Positions 8,365 to 17,766 of a stretch of DNA of 64,000 bases are shown here, in pieces. This stretch comes from JBMOMT01 sp049324835 (GTDB taxonomy: Bacteria; Chloroflexota; Anaerolineae; CAYNKW01). The stretch spans positions 1-64,000 of the forward strand of contig JBMOMT010000034.1 in the NCBI GenBank assembly GCA_049324835.1. The letters run 5' to 3'. Position 1 is the first letter of the stretch, and each line of letters begins with the position of its first letter. The notes under the pieces were generated by a model. The model ran no database searches and had not been told where the DNA came from. It saw only the letters and a list, made by a program, of their open reading frames with translations. The position numbers and the translations under genes are program-made.

Positions 8365-9914
8365 CGACCATTCTGCGCCACAGACCGCCACCGATGAATC
8401 AACCGGCAGCCCTCAGCCACACGGCCCGATCGGCCACCGACACACGCGCCTTCACCCGCGACTTTTTTACCCTCTTTGGCGCCCACGTCCGTGACGATGG
8501 TGATACCGGCCTGGAGGTGCACCTGCCGCCAGAGATGGCGGCCCACTTTGGCAAGGCTCGCCTCTCCCTGGCTTTCTCGGTCGCCGATCTGGCCTCCTAT
8601 CAGGAGCTGGTCGTCTCTGGCAGCCGCATCTTTGACCAGATGATCGCCTGGCTGGCGAACCGCGGCGAGCGCACCCTCTGGCGGCTGCCCGTCCGCAACC
8701 AGGCCCACGCCATCGACGATAGCCCACCGCCAGAGCTCACCTGGGTCAACTGCACCGTAGACACATCCGATGCCCGCACTCAAGAGGAGCTGTTTTTTGT
8801 ATTCAACTTTCGGCTGGTCTACACCGCCGACGACCGTCGCGAAGAGATTCACACCGCCGTGCTGGATGCCCACGGCCAGCCACGTCCGGAAATGAGAGCG
8901 CTCGTACATCCCCCCACCGAAATCGACTGGCCACAGCCAGTGCCCAGCGACTGGCTCTCGCCGGCCACACCACCCACCCTCAGCCAACTGACCAAACTGG
9001 CCCACAAGGCCCGCTCGCTGGCCGTGGCGCAGGCCAAAACCCGGGCCGAAACACTCGAACATGAGCTGCATCACCGCCTGTACCGCGTCCTGGCGCGTCT
9101 CCAAACCTACTACCAGCGTCAGACGGAGGAATTGATCGCTGGCGACGAAACCCGCGCCGACGAGATACGCGACCTCTTGACCCAGGAACTCCAGCGCAAA
9201 ATGGCCGAGGAATTGGAGAATCACCGCCTGCGGCTGCAGGTTCAGTTGCTGAGCCTGGCCCAGATCGGGCGACCGGTGCGCCATCACTCGCTAACCCTGC
9301 GCAGCCCGCACGCCAGCCACACCCTGACGGTGCAGCGCGACCTGAACAGCGGCGAGCTGACGCCGCTCCTGTGCCACGCCTGCGGCCAGCCCACCACCCA
9401 CCTCGCCCTGTGCGCCGGGGGACACGTCGCCGGCGCCGATTGTGTATCCACCTGCCGCGACTGCCAGCGTGATCGCTGCACCGCCTGTGGCATCCAGGGC
9501 TGCGTCGTTTGCAGCCAACCGGTGTGCAACGACTGTAAACACATCTGTCACCTCTGCGGCGGTTGGGCCTGCAGCGAGCATGCGTCGTTGTGCCCGGTGT
9601 GCCAGCGGATCGCCTGCGCCGATCACACCTTCTACTGCCGCATCTGCGGCCAACCGACCTGCGCCAGTTGCCGGGCCAGACGAAACGTCTGCCACACCTG
9701 CGCCACGCTGGCGTTGGCATTGCCGCACGATATGGCCGCCTGGCCGGCGGAACTGATCGGCCTGCAGCAGCGTTACTCCCGCTGGCAGGTGGCACAAAAC
9801 ACCCGCTACCGCATCTACCGCGGCGCCCGTTTCCTGGGCCAGGTGGTGGTGGTGCAAGATCGGCGAACCCACGAGGTGATCTCGATACGGCAGCGCGGGC
9901 TGCTGGCCCGCTGA
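8361..9914 (+). CDS. Unknown protein with a C-terminal multi-CxxC (zinc-ribbon-like) region
   Basis: I do not recognise this 517-residue protein. Residues 30-215 form a mixed alpha/beta region with no familiar motif; about 215-300 is a charged amphipathic helical stretch that looks coiled-coil. Residues 338-450 hold about 30 cysteines in some ten CxxC knuckles (CHAC, CTAC, CVVC, CNDC, CHLC, CPVC, CRIC, CASC, CHTC) with interspersed His, resembling tandem zinc ribbons or B-box/RING knuckles. The last 65 residues lack Cys and look like a small beta domain. There is no signal peptide. GTG at 8361 overlaps the comEA stop by 4 bases; ATG at 8394 is an alternative. Neither has a ribosome binding site, which favours translational coupling. 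Confidence 0.8.
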   Translation: MTTILRHRPPPMNQPAALSHTARSATDTRAFTRDFFTLFGAHVRDDGDTGLEVHLPPEMAAHFGKARLSLAFSVADLASYQELVVSGSRIFDQMIAWLANRGERTLWRLPVRNQAHAIDDSPPPELTWVNCTVDTSDARTQEELFFVFNFRLVYTADDRREEIHTAVLDAHGQPRPEMRALVHPPTEIDWPQPVPSDWLSPATPPTLSQLTKLAHKARSLAVAQAKTRAETLEHELHHRLYRVLARLQTYYQRQTEELIAGDETRADEIRDLLTQELQRKMAEELENHRLRLQVQLLSLAQIGRPVRHHSLTLRSPHASHTLTVQRDLNSGELTPLLCHACGQPTTHLALCAGGHVAGADCVSTCRDCQRDRCTACGIQGCVVCSQPVCNDCKHICHLCGGWACSEHASLCPVCQRIACADHTFYCRICGQPTCASCRARRNVCHTCATLALALPHDMAAWPAELIGLQQRYSRWQVAQNTRYRIYRGARFLGQVVVVQDRRTHEVISIRQRGLLAR

Positions 9915-9983
9915 GAGCCAGCCAGGGTATCGTACAACCACGACGGCACCATCAAAAGACACCAGACAAGGAGGTGAAACAGC

Positions 9984-10760
9984 GTGCGATTGATCTCGTG
10001 GAATGTCAATGGCATCCGCGCCGTGCACAAAAAGGGATTTCTGGATTGGCTGGCCGACGAATCGCCCGATGTGCTCTGCATCCAGGAAACCAAAGCCCAA
10101 CCCGAACAACTGCCCCACGAGCTGCTGCAGCCGGCGGGTTATCACACCTGCTGGGAGTCGGCCGAGCGCAAAGGCTACAGCGGTGTGGCCACCTTTTGCC
10201 AGACAGCGCCTCTCAGTTCCCAGGGTGGCTTGTGCGCGGCAGAATTCGATGTCGAAGGCCGGGTGTTGATGACCGAACACCCCGGCTTCAAGCTGTTCAA
10301 CGTCTACTTTCCCAACGGCAAACGCAGTCCAGAGCGGCTGGATTTTAAACTCCGCTTTTACGCCGCCTTTTTGCAATACTGCGCCGATCTGCTGGCCCAG
10401 GGTGAACGGCTCATCGTCTGCGGCGACGTCAACACCGCCCATAAAGAGATCGATCTGGCCCGGCCCAGGGAAAACGAAACCGTCTCTGGCTTTTTGCCAG
10501 AGGAGCGCGCGTGGGTCGATCGTTACCTGGCCCACGGCTTCGTAGACGCCTTTCGCGCCTTCCATCCCGACGCCGAGGGTCAGTACACCTGGTGGCATTA
10601 CATCACCAACGCCCGCGCCCGCAACATCGGCTGGCGCATCGACTATCACCTGGTGTCGGAGAACCTGATGCCGGCCGTCACCGACGCCGCTATCCTGGCC
10701 GACATCATGGGCTCGGATCACTGTCCCATCGTCCTGGAGCTGGATGAATCGCGCCTGTGA
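9984..10760 (+). CDS. xth: Exodeoxyribonuclease III
   Basis: This 258-residue enzyme is an AP endonuclease/3'-5' exonuclease of base-excision repair in the EEP phosphatase fold. The active-site motifs are present: SWNVNGIR with Asn8, QETK with the metal-binding Glu35, CGDVNTAH, and the C-terminal GSDHCPI with the catalytic Asp-His pair. The GTG start is preceded by AAGGAGGTGA, a near-perfect Shine-Dalgarno sequence, 6-7 bases upstream. Confidence 0.95.
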   Translation: MRLISWNVNGIRAVHKKGFLDWLADESPDVLCIQETKAQPEQLPHELLQPAGYHTCWESAERKGYSGVATFCQTAPLSSQGGLCAAEFDVEGRVLMTEHPGFKLFNVYFPNGKRSPERLDFKLRFYAAFLQYCADLLAQGERLIVCGDVNTAHKEIDLARPRENETVSGFLPEERAWVDRYLAHGFVDAFRAFHPDAEGQYTWWHYITNARARNIGWRIDYHLVSENLMPAVTDAAILADIMGSDHCPIVLELDESRL

Positions 10761-10796
10761 CGCCCCGTGCGTCGTCCATAACCACGAGGAGGAGCC

Positions 10797-11582
10797 ATGA
10801 GCTACGAAAATATCCTGGTCGAAAGAAAAGATCGGCTGGCCATCGTCACTCTCAACCGGCCCAAGGCGCTCAACGCGCTGAACCGGGCGCTGCTGGCCGA
10901 GCTCGAGGCCGCCATCGACGAGCTGGCCGCCGATGCGGTCATCGGCGCCATCGTCATCACCGGCGCGGGCGAGCGAGCCTTTGCCGCCGGGGCCGACATC
11001 GGCGAATTCAACACCCTGCCCTCGGCCCGTGTCGCCGCCGACTTGAGCCTGTACGGCCAGGCCGTGTTCACCGAGATCGAACAATTGAGCAAACCCGTCA
11101 TCGCGGCCATCAACGGCTTTGCCCTGGGCGGCGGTTGCGAGTTGGCCCTGGCCTGCGACATCCGCCTGGCCGCCGATACCGCCCGCCTGGGCCAGCCCGA
11201 GATCAACCTGGGCATCATCCCCGGCTACGGCGGCACACAACGCCTGCCGCGACTGGTGGGCAAGGGAGCGGCCAAACTGCTGTGCCTGACCGGGGATCAC
11301 ATCACCGCCGCCGAAGCGTACCGCATCGGCCTGGTAGACAGGGTGGTGCCGGCCGCCGATCTGCTCGCCGAGGCCACGGCCCTGGCAGCCACGCTGGCCA
11401 GCAAAGCGCCGGTGGCCGTCGCGGCCATCAAACAGGCCATCGACGTGGGCGCCGGCGGCACGCTGGCCGACGGCCTGGCCTACGAAGCCGCCCAGTTCGG
11501 CCTGGTCTTCGACACCCAAGACCGCGTCGAGGGGGTCAATGCTTTTCTGGAAAAACGCCCACCCACCTGGCAGGGTCGGTAA
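10797..11582 (+). CDS. Enoyl-CoA hydratase (crotonase family)
   Basis: This 261-residue cytoplasmic crotonase hydrates trans-2-enoyl-CoA in fatty-acid or related acyl-CoA degradation. The oxyanion-hole segments GERAFAAGADIGEF and GFALGGGCELALACDIRLA are both present. The two catalytic glutamates are intact, in GGGCELA and in GQPEINLGIIPGYGGTQRL, so true hydratase activity is likely. GAGGAG lies 5 bases before the ATG. No other beta-oxidation gene is adjacent; adenine deaminase follows after 21 bases. Confidence 0.93.
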   Translation: MSYENILVERKDRLAIVTLNRPKALNALNRALLAELEAAIDELAADAVIGAIVITGAGERAFAAGADIGEFNTLPSARVAADLSLYGQAVFTEIEQLSKPVIAAINGFALGGGCELALACDIRLAADTARLGQPEINLGIIPGYGGTQRLPRLVGKGAAKLLCLTGDHITAAEAYRIGLVDRVVPAADLLAEATALAATLASKAPVAVAAIKQAIDVGAGGTLADGLAYEAAQFGLVFDTQDRVEGVNAFLEKRPPTWQGR

Positions 11583-11603
11583 GGCAGCGAGGAGTCTCCA
11601 GGC

Positions 11604-13352
11604 ATGGAACGAGCCACGTCTCTGATCCAGGCGGCCGCCGGGCGCGCCGGGCTCGACCTGTTGATCCGGCATGTGCGCCTGGTCAACGTGCTCAGCGGTG
11701 AGGTTTACCCCGCCGACGTGGGCATCCTGGCCGGACGCATCGCCTGCGTCGAGCCGCCTGGCGCGTCGCCGGCCCGCCAGGCCCGGCGCGTCATCGACGG
11801 CCGAGATCGGCTGGCCGTGCCAGGGCTGATCGACGCCCACATGCATTTCGAAAGCTCGCTGGTGACGCCGGCCCAGTTCGCCGCCGCCGCGCTGGTTCGA
11901 GGCACCACCGCCGTGGCCGCCGATCCCCACGAGATCACCAACGTGATGGGCCTGGAAGGAGCGCGTCTGCTGTGGCAGGCCAGCGCCGGGCTGCCGCTGC
12001 GGGGATATTTCCTGGTGCCCACCTGCGTGCCGGCGGCGCAGGGGCTGGAGACCAGCGGCGGCGTCATCGGGCCTGAAGAGGTGGCCGAGATGCTGGGCTG
12101 GGATCGGGTGCTGGGACTGGCCGAGGTGATGGATGCCTGGGCGGTGGTGGGCGGCGACTCGCGCCTGCGAGACATTCTGGCCGTGGGCCATCGGCGCGGC
12201 GCGCTGATGGAAGGCCACAACCCGGCCACTCGCGGGCGCGATCTGCAAGCCTACGTCGCCAGCGGCATCGACTCGGACCACACCATCATGACGCCAGAGT
12301 TGATGCGTGAAAAGCTGCGCCTGGGTGTCACCGTGCAGCTCCAGGAGCGCTACCTCTCGCCGGAGCATTTCGCCCTGCTGCGCCACCTGCCCGCCGATGC
12401 CGACCTGCTGCTGGTCACCGACGACGTCTCGCCCGACTATCTGGTGGAGCGGGGCCATCTGGATCAGGTGCTACGGACGGCGATTCGTATGGGCATGCCG
12501 CCCATCGAGGCCCTGCGTTCGGCCACGATCAAAGCCGCGCGGCGCTTGCGCCTCTACGACCAGGGCGCGATCGCTCCTGGTAAACGCGCCGATCTGTCGC
12601 TGCTGGCGGGTGATCTGGCCGATTTTTGCCCCGAGATGGTGATCGCCGGCGGGGAAATCGTGGTGGAGGAGAACAAGCTGCGCTGGCAGCCGCCGGAAGA
12701 AAAGGTCTTACAGGCCACAACCGGCTCGGTCAAGCTCGGCCCGGTTTCTGCCGCCGATTTCATCATCACTGCGCCGGTACAAAACGGCGCGGCCGGCGTT
12801 CGTATCATCGACATGCACCGCAAGACCACCGCCGGGGGCCAGGTGCTGACATTGCCGGTAGAGGCTGGGGCGCTGGTCGTCGACGCCGCGCAGGATTTGA
12901 ACACGGTCGCCGTGTTCGAGCGCCACGGGCGGGGCGGCGGGCGAGCGCTGGGTGTGGTACGGGGGCTGGGTCTACAGCGGGGAGCGTGGGCCTCGACGCT
13001 GGCCCACGATTCCCACAACCTGCTGATCGTGGGCTGCCAGGCGAACGATATGGCGGCGGCGGCCAATCGTATCATCGACCTCGACGGTGGGCTGGCGCTG
13101 GCAGCCGGTGGTGAGGTGCTGGCCGAACTGCCCCTGCCGTACGCCGGCCTGCTCTCCGACCGGCCCATCGTCGAGGTTGCCGCGGTCGTTAGAGGCCTCA
13201 AGGCAGCTCTGCGCGATCTGGGCGTGACCGATTACGCCCACCCCATCATCCGCATCACCACCCTCTCGCTGCCGGTGAGCACCGGCCTGCGCCTGACCGA
13301 TCTGGGGCTGGTGGATGCCGACCGGCGGGAGGCGGTGTCGCTGTTTGTGTGA
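11604..13352 (+). CDS. ade: Adenine deaminase
   Basis: This 582-residue amidohydrolase converts adenine to hypoxanthine in purine salvage. Metal-ligand motif DAHMHFESS (about residues 73-81) is followed by VAADPHEITNVMG, both typical of the Ade-type family rather than the adenosine-deaminase-like type. The C-terminal Ade domain (HNLLIVG, then LPLPYAGLLSD) is complete, and the length matches the family. Weak GAGG precedes the ATG. Confidence 0.94.
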   Translation: MERATSLIQAAAGRAGLDLLIRHVRLVNVLSGEVYPADVGILAGRIACVEPPGASPARQARRVIDGRDRLAVPGLIDAHMHFESSLVTPAQFAAAALVRGTTAVAADPHEITNVMGLEGARLLWQASAGLPLRGYFLVPTCVPAAQGLETSGGVIGPEEVAEMLGWDRVLGLAEVMDAWAVVGGDSRLRDILAVGHRRGALMEGHNPATRGRDLQAYVASGIDSDHTIMTPELMREKLRLGVTVQLQERYLSPEHFALLRHLPADADLLLVTDDVSPDYLVERGHLDQVLRTAIRMGMPPIEALRSATIKAARRLRLYDQGAIAPGKRADLSLLAGDLADFCPEMVIAGGEIVVEENKLRWQPPEEKVLQATTGSVKLGPVSAADFIITAPVQNGAAGVRIIDMHRKTTAGGQVLTLPVEAGALVVDAAQDLNTVAVFERHGRGGGRALGVVRGLGLQRGAWASTLAHDSHNLLIVGCQANDMAAAANRIIDLDGGLALAAGGEVLAELPLPYAGLLSDRPIVEVAAVVRGLKAALRDLGVTDYAHPIIRITTLSLPVSTGLRLTDLGLVDADRREAVSLFV

Positions 13353-13361
13353 AAAAGCAGA

Positions 13362-13380
13362 GACGACCCAACAGGTCGTC
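13362..13380. repeat. Short inverted repeat between convergent ade and miaB
   Basis: GACGACC (13362-13368) and GGTCGTC (13374-13380) form a perfect 7-bp stem with loop CAACA. It lies between two convergent stop codons and lacks a T-run in either direction, so terminator function is uncertain. Confidence 0.5.
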
Positions 13381-13381
13381 C

Positions 13382-14779
13382 CTACGAGATCACCTGGCCG
13401 ATCAACGACCACGGCCCAGTCCAGGTGATGCGCACCTGGGCCAGCCTGCCCTGCCAATCGGCGTCGTCCTCGAAAAAGACCAGCTTGTTGCTGCGGCTGC
13501 GGCCCTTCCATCGACCGCGGTGTTTTTCCTCCACCAACACTTCGACTGCCTGGCCCATCAGCGCCGCATTGATCTCGCCGACGATCCGCTCTTGCAGCGT
13601 CTCCAATGCCCGGCGGCGGCGCTCCTTTTCCTCCGGCGGCACGTCGTCCTGCCAGCGGGCCGAAGCCGTGCCGCTGCGCGGTGAATAGGCAGCAATGTGC
13701 ACCACGTCGAAGCGCAGCGCCTCCAGCAGCCGGCAGGTCGCTTCGAACTGCCCGGCTGTCTCGCCCGGAAAACCGACGATGACATCGTTGGCAATGCTGG
13801 CCGCCGGCAATATCGCCCGGATGCGGTGAATCAGACGGCGATAATCCTCGACGGTATAGCGCCGTCGCATGCGCTCGAGCACCTGGTCGTGACCGGCCTG
13901 CGCCGGCACCTCGATGTGCGGGCAGACCTTGGGCAGATCGGCCACCGTCTGTAACAGCCGCTCGGTCAGGTAATTGGGGTGGGAGGTAAGAAAGCGGATC
14001 CGCGCCAGCCCTTCGATACCATGCACGGCGCGCAGCAGATCCGCCAGATCGGGCCGGACGGTCAGAGCGGCGGCCTCGCCGTGATCCAGCGGGCGGTGGT
14101 GGCCCGCCAGATCGTAGCCGTAGCGATCCACGATCTGGCCCAGCAGGGTGATCTCTCGGGCGCCCTGGCGCACCAGGCCCTCCACCTCGGCGACGATCTC
14201 GTCCAGCGGGCGGCTGCGTTCCACGCCGCGCCGCCGGGGGATGATGCAGTAACTGCAAGCGTGGTTGCAGCCATAAATGACCGAGACGAAATCGGAGACC
14301 GGCCGGCGACGGCCCTGGCTCTCCGGCGGCGCGCCGGGGACGGCCCCATCCTGAAGGCGATGGCGCTCGTCCAGCTCCCGCTGGTGGAGGGCATAACCCT
14401 GGCGCGTTTCGAGCAGGTCGATGAGGGCCGAGCCATCGCTGGGCGGCATGAATACGTCCACGTAGGGAAACTGCTCCCGCAGCGACGCGCTGTCGCCCAC
14501 GCCCACCAGACAACCCATCACGGCGATGATCGTTTTGCGATCTGGGCGATTCTCTTTGAGCGGTTTGAGGGCGGTGATGCGCCCCCTGGCCTTGTCTTCG
14601 GCGCTCTGGCGCACCACGCAGGTATTGAGCACGATGATGTCGGCCTTTTTGACATCTGGCGCAGGTTGGTAGCCCAGGGCCTCCAATCGCTCGGCCAGTT
14701 GACGCGAGTCGGCGCGGTTCATCTGGCAACCGATGGTCCAGATGTGATAACGTTTGGTGTCAGACTTTTCTGCTGTCAC
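13382..14779 (-). CDS. miaB: tRNA-2-methylthio-N6-dimethylallyladenosine synthase
   Basis: This 465-residue radical-SAM methylthiotransferase modifies ms2i6A37 in tRNA. The N-terminal UPF0004 domain carries three cluster cysteines (TIGCQMN, NTCVVR, MGCLVG). The radical-SAM motif GCNHACSYC (CxxxCxxC) is near residue 170, and a C-terminal TRAM domain follows (VEVLVEEKHRGRWKGRS). The start is the GTG at 14779, overlapping the preceding stop in a GTGA quartet, so it is translationally coupled to the sugar-dehydrogenase gene; reading further upstream gives 58 non-homologous residues inside that gene. Confidence 0.95.
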   Translation of the reverse strand: MTAEKSDTKRYHIWTIGCQMNRADSRQLAERLEALGYQPAPDVKKADIIVLNTCVVRQSAEDKARGRITALKPLKENRPDRKTIIAVMGCLVGVGDSASLREQFPYVDVFMPPSDGSALIDLLETRQGYALHQRELDERHRLQDGAVPGAPPESQGRRRPVSDFVSVIYGCNHACSYCIIPRRRGVERSRPLDEIVAEVEGLVRQGAREITLLGQIVDRYGYDLAGHHRPLDHGEAAALTVRPDLADLLRAVHGIEGLARIRFLTSHPNYLTERLLQTVADLPKVCPHIEVPAQAGHDQVLERMRRRYTVEDYRRLIHRIRAILPAASIANDVIVGFPGETAGQFEATCRLLEALRFDVVHIAAYSPRSGTASARWQDDVPPEEKERRRRALETLQERIVGEINAALMGQAVEVLVEEKHRGRWKGRSRSNKLVFFEDDADWQGRLAQVRITWTGPWSLIGQVIS

Positions 14780-16200
14780 GGCAACATCCGGCTCACCAGC
14801 TGATAGACGGCGCCGCCGTTCAGATGCAACACGTACAGCTCGCCGCGTTCGTCTTGCCCAAAAGAGCTGATGTTCAACCCTGTCTGGAGCATCTCGACAT
14901 TCACCCAATTTCCCGAGGTCTGGCGGCTCAAGGCCCAGATGCGACCGGAGCAATAATCGCCGTAGAAATAGGCGCCGGTCAGCGAGGGGTAGGCCGCGCC
15001 GCGATAGACATAGCCGCCGGTGATCGAGCAGCCCTGGTTATGATCGTACTCGGCCAGCGGCAGGGTGAGGCCATCGGCGGCGCAATCGTCGCTCTGGAAG
15101 CAATGAAAACCTTCCATGATCGGCCAGCCATAGTTCTGGCCGCCAGCGATGCCTGCCGGCTGGATATTTACCTCTTCGTATTGATTTTGCCCCACGTCGG
15201 CCACGTACAGGTCGCCGGTGGCCCGGTCGAAGGAAAAGCGCCACGGGTTACGCAGACCGTAGGCCCAGAGCTCGGGGCGCGCGCCGGCTACACCCCAGAA
15301 CGGATTATCGGCCGGGACGCCGTAAGGCTGGCCGACATCCACCTCCAGCCGCAACAGCGCCCCGAGCAGACTGCCCAGGTTCTGACCATTACCAAAACGA
15401 TCGTTGGCCGCGCCGCCATCGCCCAGGCCGACATAGAGATAACCGTCGGGGCCAAAAACGATCAGGCCGCCGTTGTGGTTCTGCGCCGGCTGATCCACGG
15501 TGAGCAAAACCGTTTCACTGGCCGGCTCGGCGCGGTTGGGGTCGTCCGAAACCTGAAAGCGCGACACCACCGTCTGGCCTAACAAACCGGTATAGTAGAC
15601 AAAGAAACGCCCGTTCGCCGGGTAATTGGGGTGAAAGGCCAGGCTCAGCAGACCCTGCTCCAGACCGCCGCTGCCCACCCGGTCACGGAGGTCGAGGAAC
15701 GGCGCGGGCAGCAGCGCGCCGTCGGTGGCGATGCGGATGGTCCCGGCCCGCTCCACGACAAACAGCCGGCCGCTGCCATCACCGGCGTGGGTGAGGTAAA
15801 CCGGAGAATCGAGCCCGGTGACCACCGGCTCCAGAGCCAGGTTCACGCTTTGGGGGTCAAAACGAGTCGGCGACGGCGTGACGGCAGTGGGCGTTGGCGT
15901 CGCCGGCGGCGCTGTCGGTGAGGGTGTGTCGGTTGGGGGGCGGGAGGTAGGGGGCCGGGTGGGCCGCGGCACAACCGGCGAGCCGGCAGGGGAGGGCGTT
16001 TGGCCCGGCAGTTGGGGCACAGGGGTGTCGGTATCGACAGCGCACGATTCCGGGGATGCGGTCGGCGTGGCCGTGGGCGGCAGGGGCGTCACCGTCGCCG
16101 GCGGCAGCGTTGGAGCCGGCGGCGCACAGGCCGTCAGCATCGAAACGACCGCTACAGTCATAACCATCCATCGCCAGTCAGACAATCTGCACCACTCCAT
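14776..16200 (-). CDS. PQQ-type sugar (sorbosone/glucose) dehydrogenase-like lipoprotein
   Basis: This exported protein of about 474 residues has a signal peptide ending in lipobox LTAC, a Pro/Thr-rich linker of roughly 100 residues, and a six-bladed beta-propeller of the glucose/sorbosone dehydrogenase family. Visible blade signatures include LTHAGDGSGRLFVVERAGTI, FHPNYPANGRFFVYYT, QNHNGGLIVFGPDGYLYVGLGDGG and GLRNPWRFSFD. Family members oxidise aldose sugars with PQQ in the periplasm or outside the membrane. The start is uncertain: the ATG at 16200 lacks a good Shine-Dalgarno, whereas an in-frame TTG at 16185 has GGAG 9 bases upstream; both keep the signal peptide. Confidence 0.88.
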   Translation of the reverse strand: MEWCRLSDWRWMVMTVAVVSMLTACAPPAPTLPPATVTPLPPTATPTASPESCAVDTDTPVPQLPGQTPSPAGSPVVPRPTRPPTSRPPTDTPSPTAPPATPTPTAVTPSPTRFDPQSVNLALEPVVTGLDSPVYLTHAGDGSGRLFVVERAGTIRIATDGALLPAPFLDLRDRVGSGGLEQGLLSLAFHPNYPANGRFFVYYTGLLGQTVVSRFQVSDDPNRAEPASETVLLTVDQPAQNHNGGLIVFGPDGYLYVGLGDGGAANDRFGNGQNLGSLLGALLRLEVDVGQPYGVPADNPFWGVAGARPELWAYGLRNPWRFSFDRATGDLYVADVGQNQYEEVNIQPAGIAGGQNYGWPIMEGFHCFQSDDCAADGLTLPLAEYDHNQGCSITGGYVYRGAAYPSLTGAYFYGDYCSGRIWALSRQTSGNWVNVEMLQTGLNISSFGQDERGELYVLHLNGGAVYQLVSRMLP

Positions 16201-16268
16201 AGAACAGAAAGGACAGGAACCCAGCCCAGCCGAACGTCCCTGTCCCAAGCGTATTCGATCTGGGGGCA

Positions 16269-16297
16269 ATTATACTCAAAATCAGCCGCCAAAGCAA
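16269..16297 (-). promoter_or_regulatory. Promoter for the sugar-dehydrogenase/miaB operon
   Basis: On the minus strand TTGCTT (16297-16292), a 17-base spacer and TATAAT (16274-16269) lie about 70 bases before the lipoprotein start. Confidence 0.75.
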
Positions 16298-16299
16298 CA

Positions 16300-16328
16300 T
16301 TGACAAATTCTCTGGCCGATGTTATCAT
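16300..16328 (+). promoter_or_regulatory. Promoter for the pyrimidine-nucleoside phosphorylase gene
   Basis: TTGACA (16300-16305), a 17-base spacer and TATCAT (16323-16328) lie 42 bases before the ATG. Its -35 box is only 2 bases from the -35 box of the divergent promoter, so the two probably compete for polymerase. Confidence 0.8.
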
Positions 16329-16370
16329 GGGTTCTATTGCCGGCATCCAGACACAAAAAGTGAGGGTTCT

Positions 16371-17675
16371 ATGCGCGCTGTGGATATTATCGCCAAAAAG
16401 CGAGAGGGTGAAAAACTAACCGCCCAAGAGATCGATTGGTTCGTCCAGGGGTTCACCCGCGGCGACCTGCCCGATTATCAGGCAGCCGCCTGGTTGATGG
16501 CCATCTATCTACGAGGTATGGATCACGACGAGACGGTGGCGCTGACGCTGTCGATGGCCCACTCCGGCAAGATGCTGGATCTCGGCGGCATCGCGCCGTT
16601 GGTGGTGGACAAACATTCCACCGGCGGCGTGGGCGACAAGACGACACTCGTCGTGGCCCCGTTGGCCGCCGCTGCCGGACTGCCGGTGGGCAAAATGTCT
16701 GGCCGGGGATTGGGTTTTTCCGGCGGCACATTGGACAAGCTGGAAGCCATCCGCGGCTACCGCGCCGATCTGACGACCGCCGAATTCCTGACCCAGTTGC
16801 GCCAGCACGGCATCGTGGTGGCCGGCCAATCGGCAGACCTGGCGCCCGCCGATGGCAAGTTTTATGCCCTGCGTGATGTGACGGCCACCGTCAGTTCGCT
16901 GCCGCTCATCGCCGCTTCGATCATGAGCAAAAAGATCGCTGCCGGCGCCGGGGCCATCGTGCTGGATGTCAAAGTGGGCCGTGGAGCGTTCATGAAAACC
17001 GAGGCCGATGCCCGCGCGCTGGCCGGCGTCATGGTCGAAATGGGCAAAAGCGTGGGGCGCAGGGTGGTGGCAGTAATTTCGGACATGAGCCAGCCGCTGG
17101 GATTTGCCGTGGGCAACGCCCTGGAGGTGCGCGAAGCCATCGACACGTTACATGGCCGGGGGCCGGTCGATTTTCGTGAGCACTGCCTGGAGGTAGCAAC
17201 CCACATGCTGCTGCTGGCCGATCCATCTGCGGAGGCCGACGCGGCCCGTCACCGTTTGCAAGGAATGCTGGAAAACGGCAAGGCCTGGGAAAAATTCCGC
17301 GAGTGGATCGCGGCTCAGGGCGGCGACCTGGCTGTGCCAGACGAGCCGGAACGGCTGCCTCAGGCGCGGCTGATCAAAACAGTGACCGCGCCTGCCGACG
17401 GCTACGTGGCGGCCATCGACGCCATGGAGATCGGCACGAGTTGTATGTTGCTGGGCGCAGGGCGGGCCAAAAAGGGCGCTACCATCGACCCGGCAGTGGG
17501 CATCGTGCTGGCCGCCAAAGTCGGCGATCGGGTGGCGCAGGGCGAGCCGCTGTTCACCCTCCACGCCAACGATCAAGGCGCACTGGCCGAGGCAGAAAGG
17601 CGCGTCCTGGGAGCCTTTGCCCTCCAGGATGAGCCTGCCGCGCCTTTGCCCTTTTTCTACGGTGTCGTCGACTGA
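16371..17675 (+). CDS. deoA: Thymidine/pyrimidine-nucleoside phosphorylase
   Basis: This 434-residue enzyme phosphorolyses thymidine or uridine to the base and (deoxy)ribose-1-phosphate in nucleoside salvage. The phosphate-binding signature KHSTGGVGDKTTL (about 82-94), MSGRGLGFSGGTLDKLEAI, the SLPLIAASIMSKKIAAG region and the C-terminal PYNP domain with ALxxMEIGT-type glycine loop are present. Length fits the DeoA/Pdp family; which pyrimidines are accepted cannot be told. It has its own strong promoter and a terminator. Confidence 0.94.
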   Translation: MRAVDIIAKKREGEKLTAQEIDWFVQGFTRGDLPDYQAAAWLMAIYLRGMDHDETVALTLSMAHSGKMLDLGGIAPLVVDKHSTGGVGDKTTLVVAPLAAAAGLPVGKMSGRGLGFSGGTLDKLEAIRGYRADLTTAEFLTQLRQHGIVVAGQSADLAPADGKFYALRDVTATVSSLPLIAASIMSKKIAAGAGAIVLDVKVGRGAFMKTEADARALAGVMVEMGKSVGRRVVAVISDMSQPLGFAVGNALEVREAIDTLHGRGPVDFREHCLEVATHMLLLADPSAEADAARHRLQGMLENGKAWEKFREWIAAQGGDLAVPDEPERLPQARLIKTVTAPADGYVAAIDAMEIGTSCMLLGAGRAKKGATIDPAVGIVLAAKVGDRVAQGEPLFTLHANDQGALAEAERRVLGAFALQDEPAAPLPFFYGVVD

Positions 17676-17766
17676 GCAAGAACAGACAGGGCTTTGCCAA
17701 AATATGATGAGGTCTCGAACTTGTTCGGGGTTTGCCCGCTCGATGCGGCCCAATACCCCCAACGAG

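Noticed and set aside
9291..12458. A 1055-codon open frame on the minus strand.
   Set aside because: It lies opposite ExoIII, enoyl-CoA hydratase and adenine deaminase, whose family motifs are intact. The antisense frame is a GC-rich shadow with low-complexity composition.
12972..14729. A 585-codon frame on the minus strand overlapping miaB.
   Set aside because: It is out of frame with miaB and antisense to adenine deaminase, with Arg/Gly/Pro-rich shadow composition and no domain.
15818..16303. A 161-codon plus-strand frame rich in Gly and Val.
   Set aside because: It is the complement of the Pro/Thr linker of the sugar-dehydrogenase lipoprotein.
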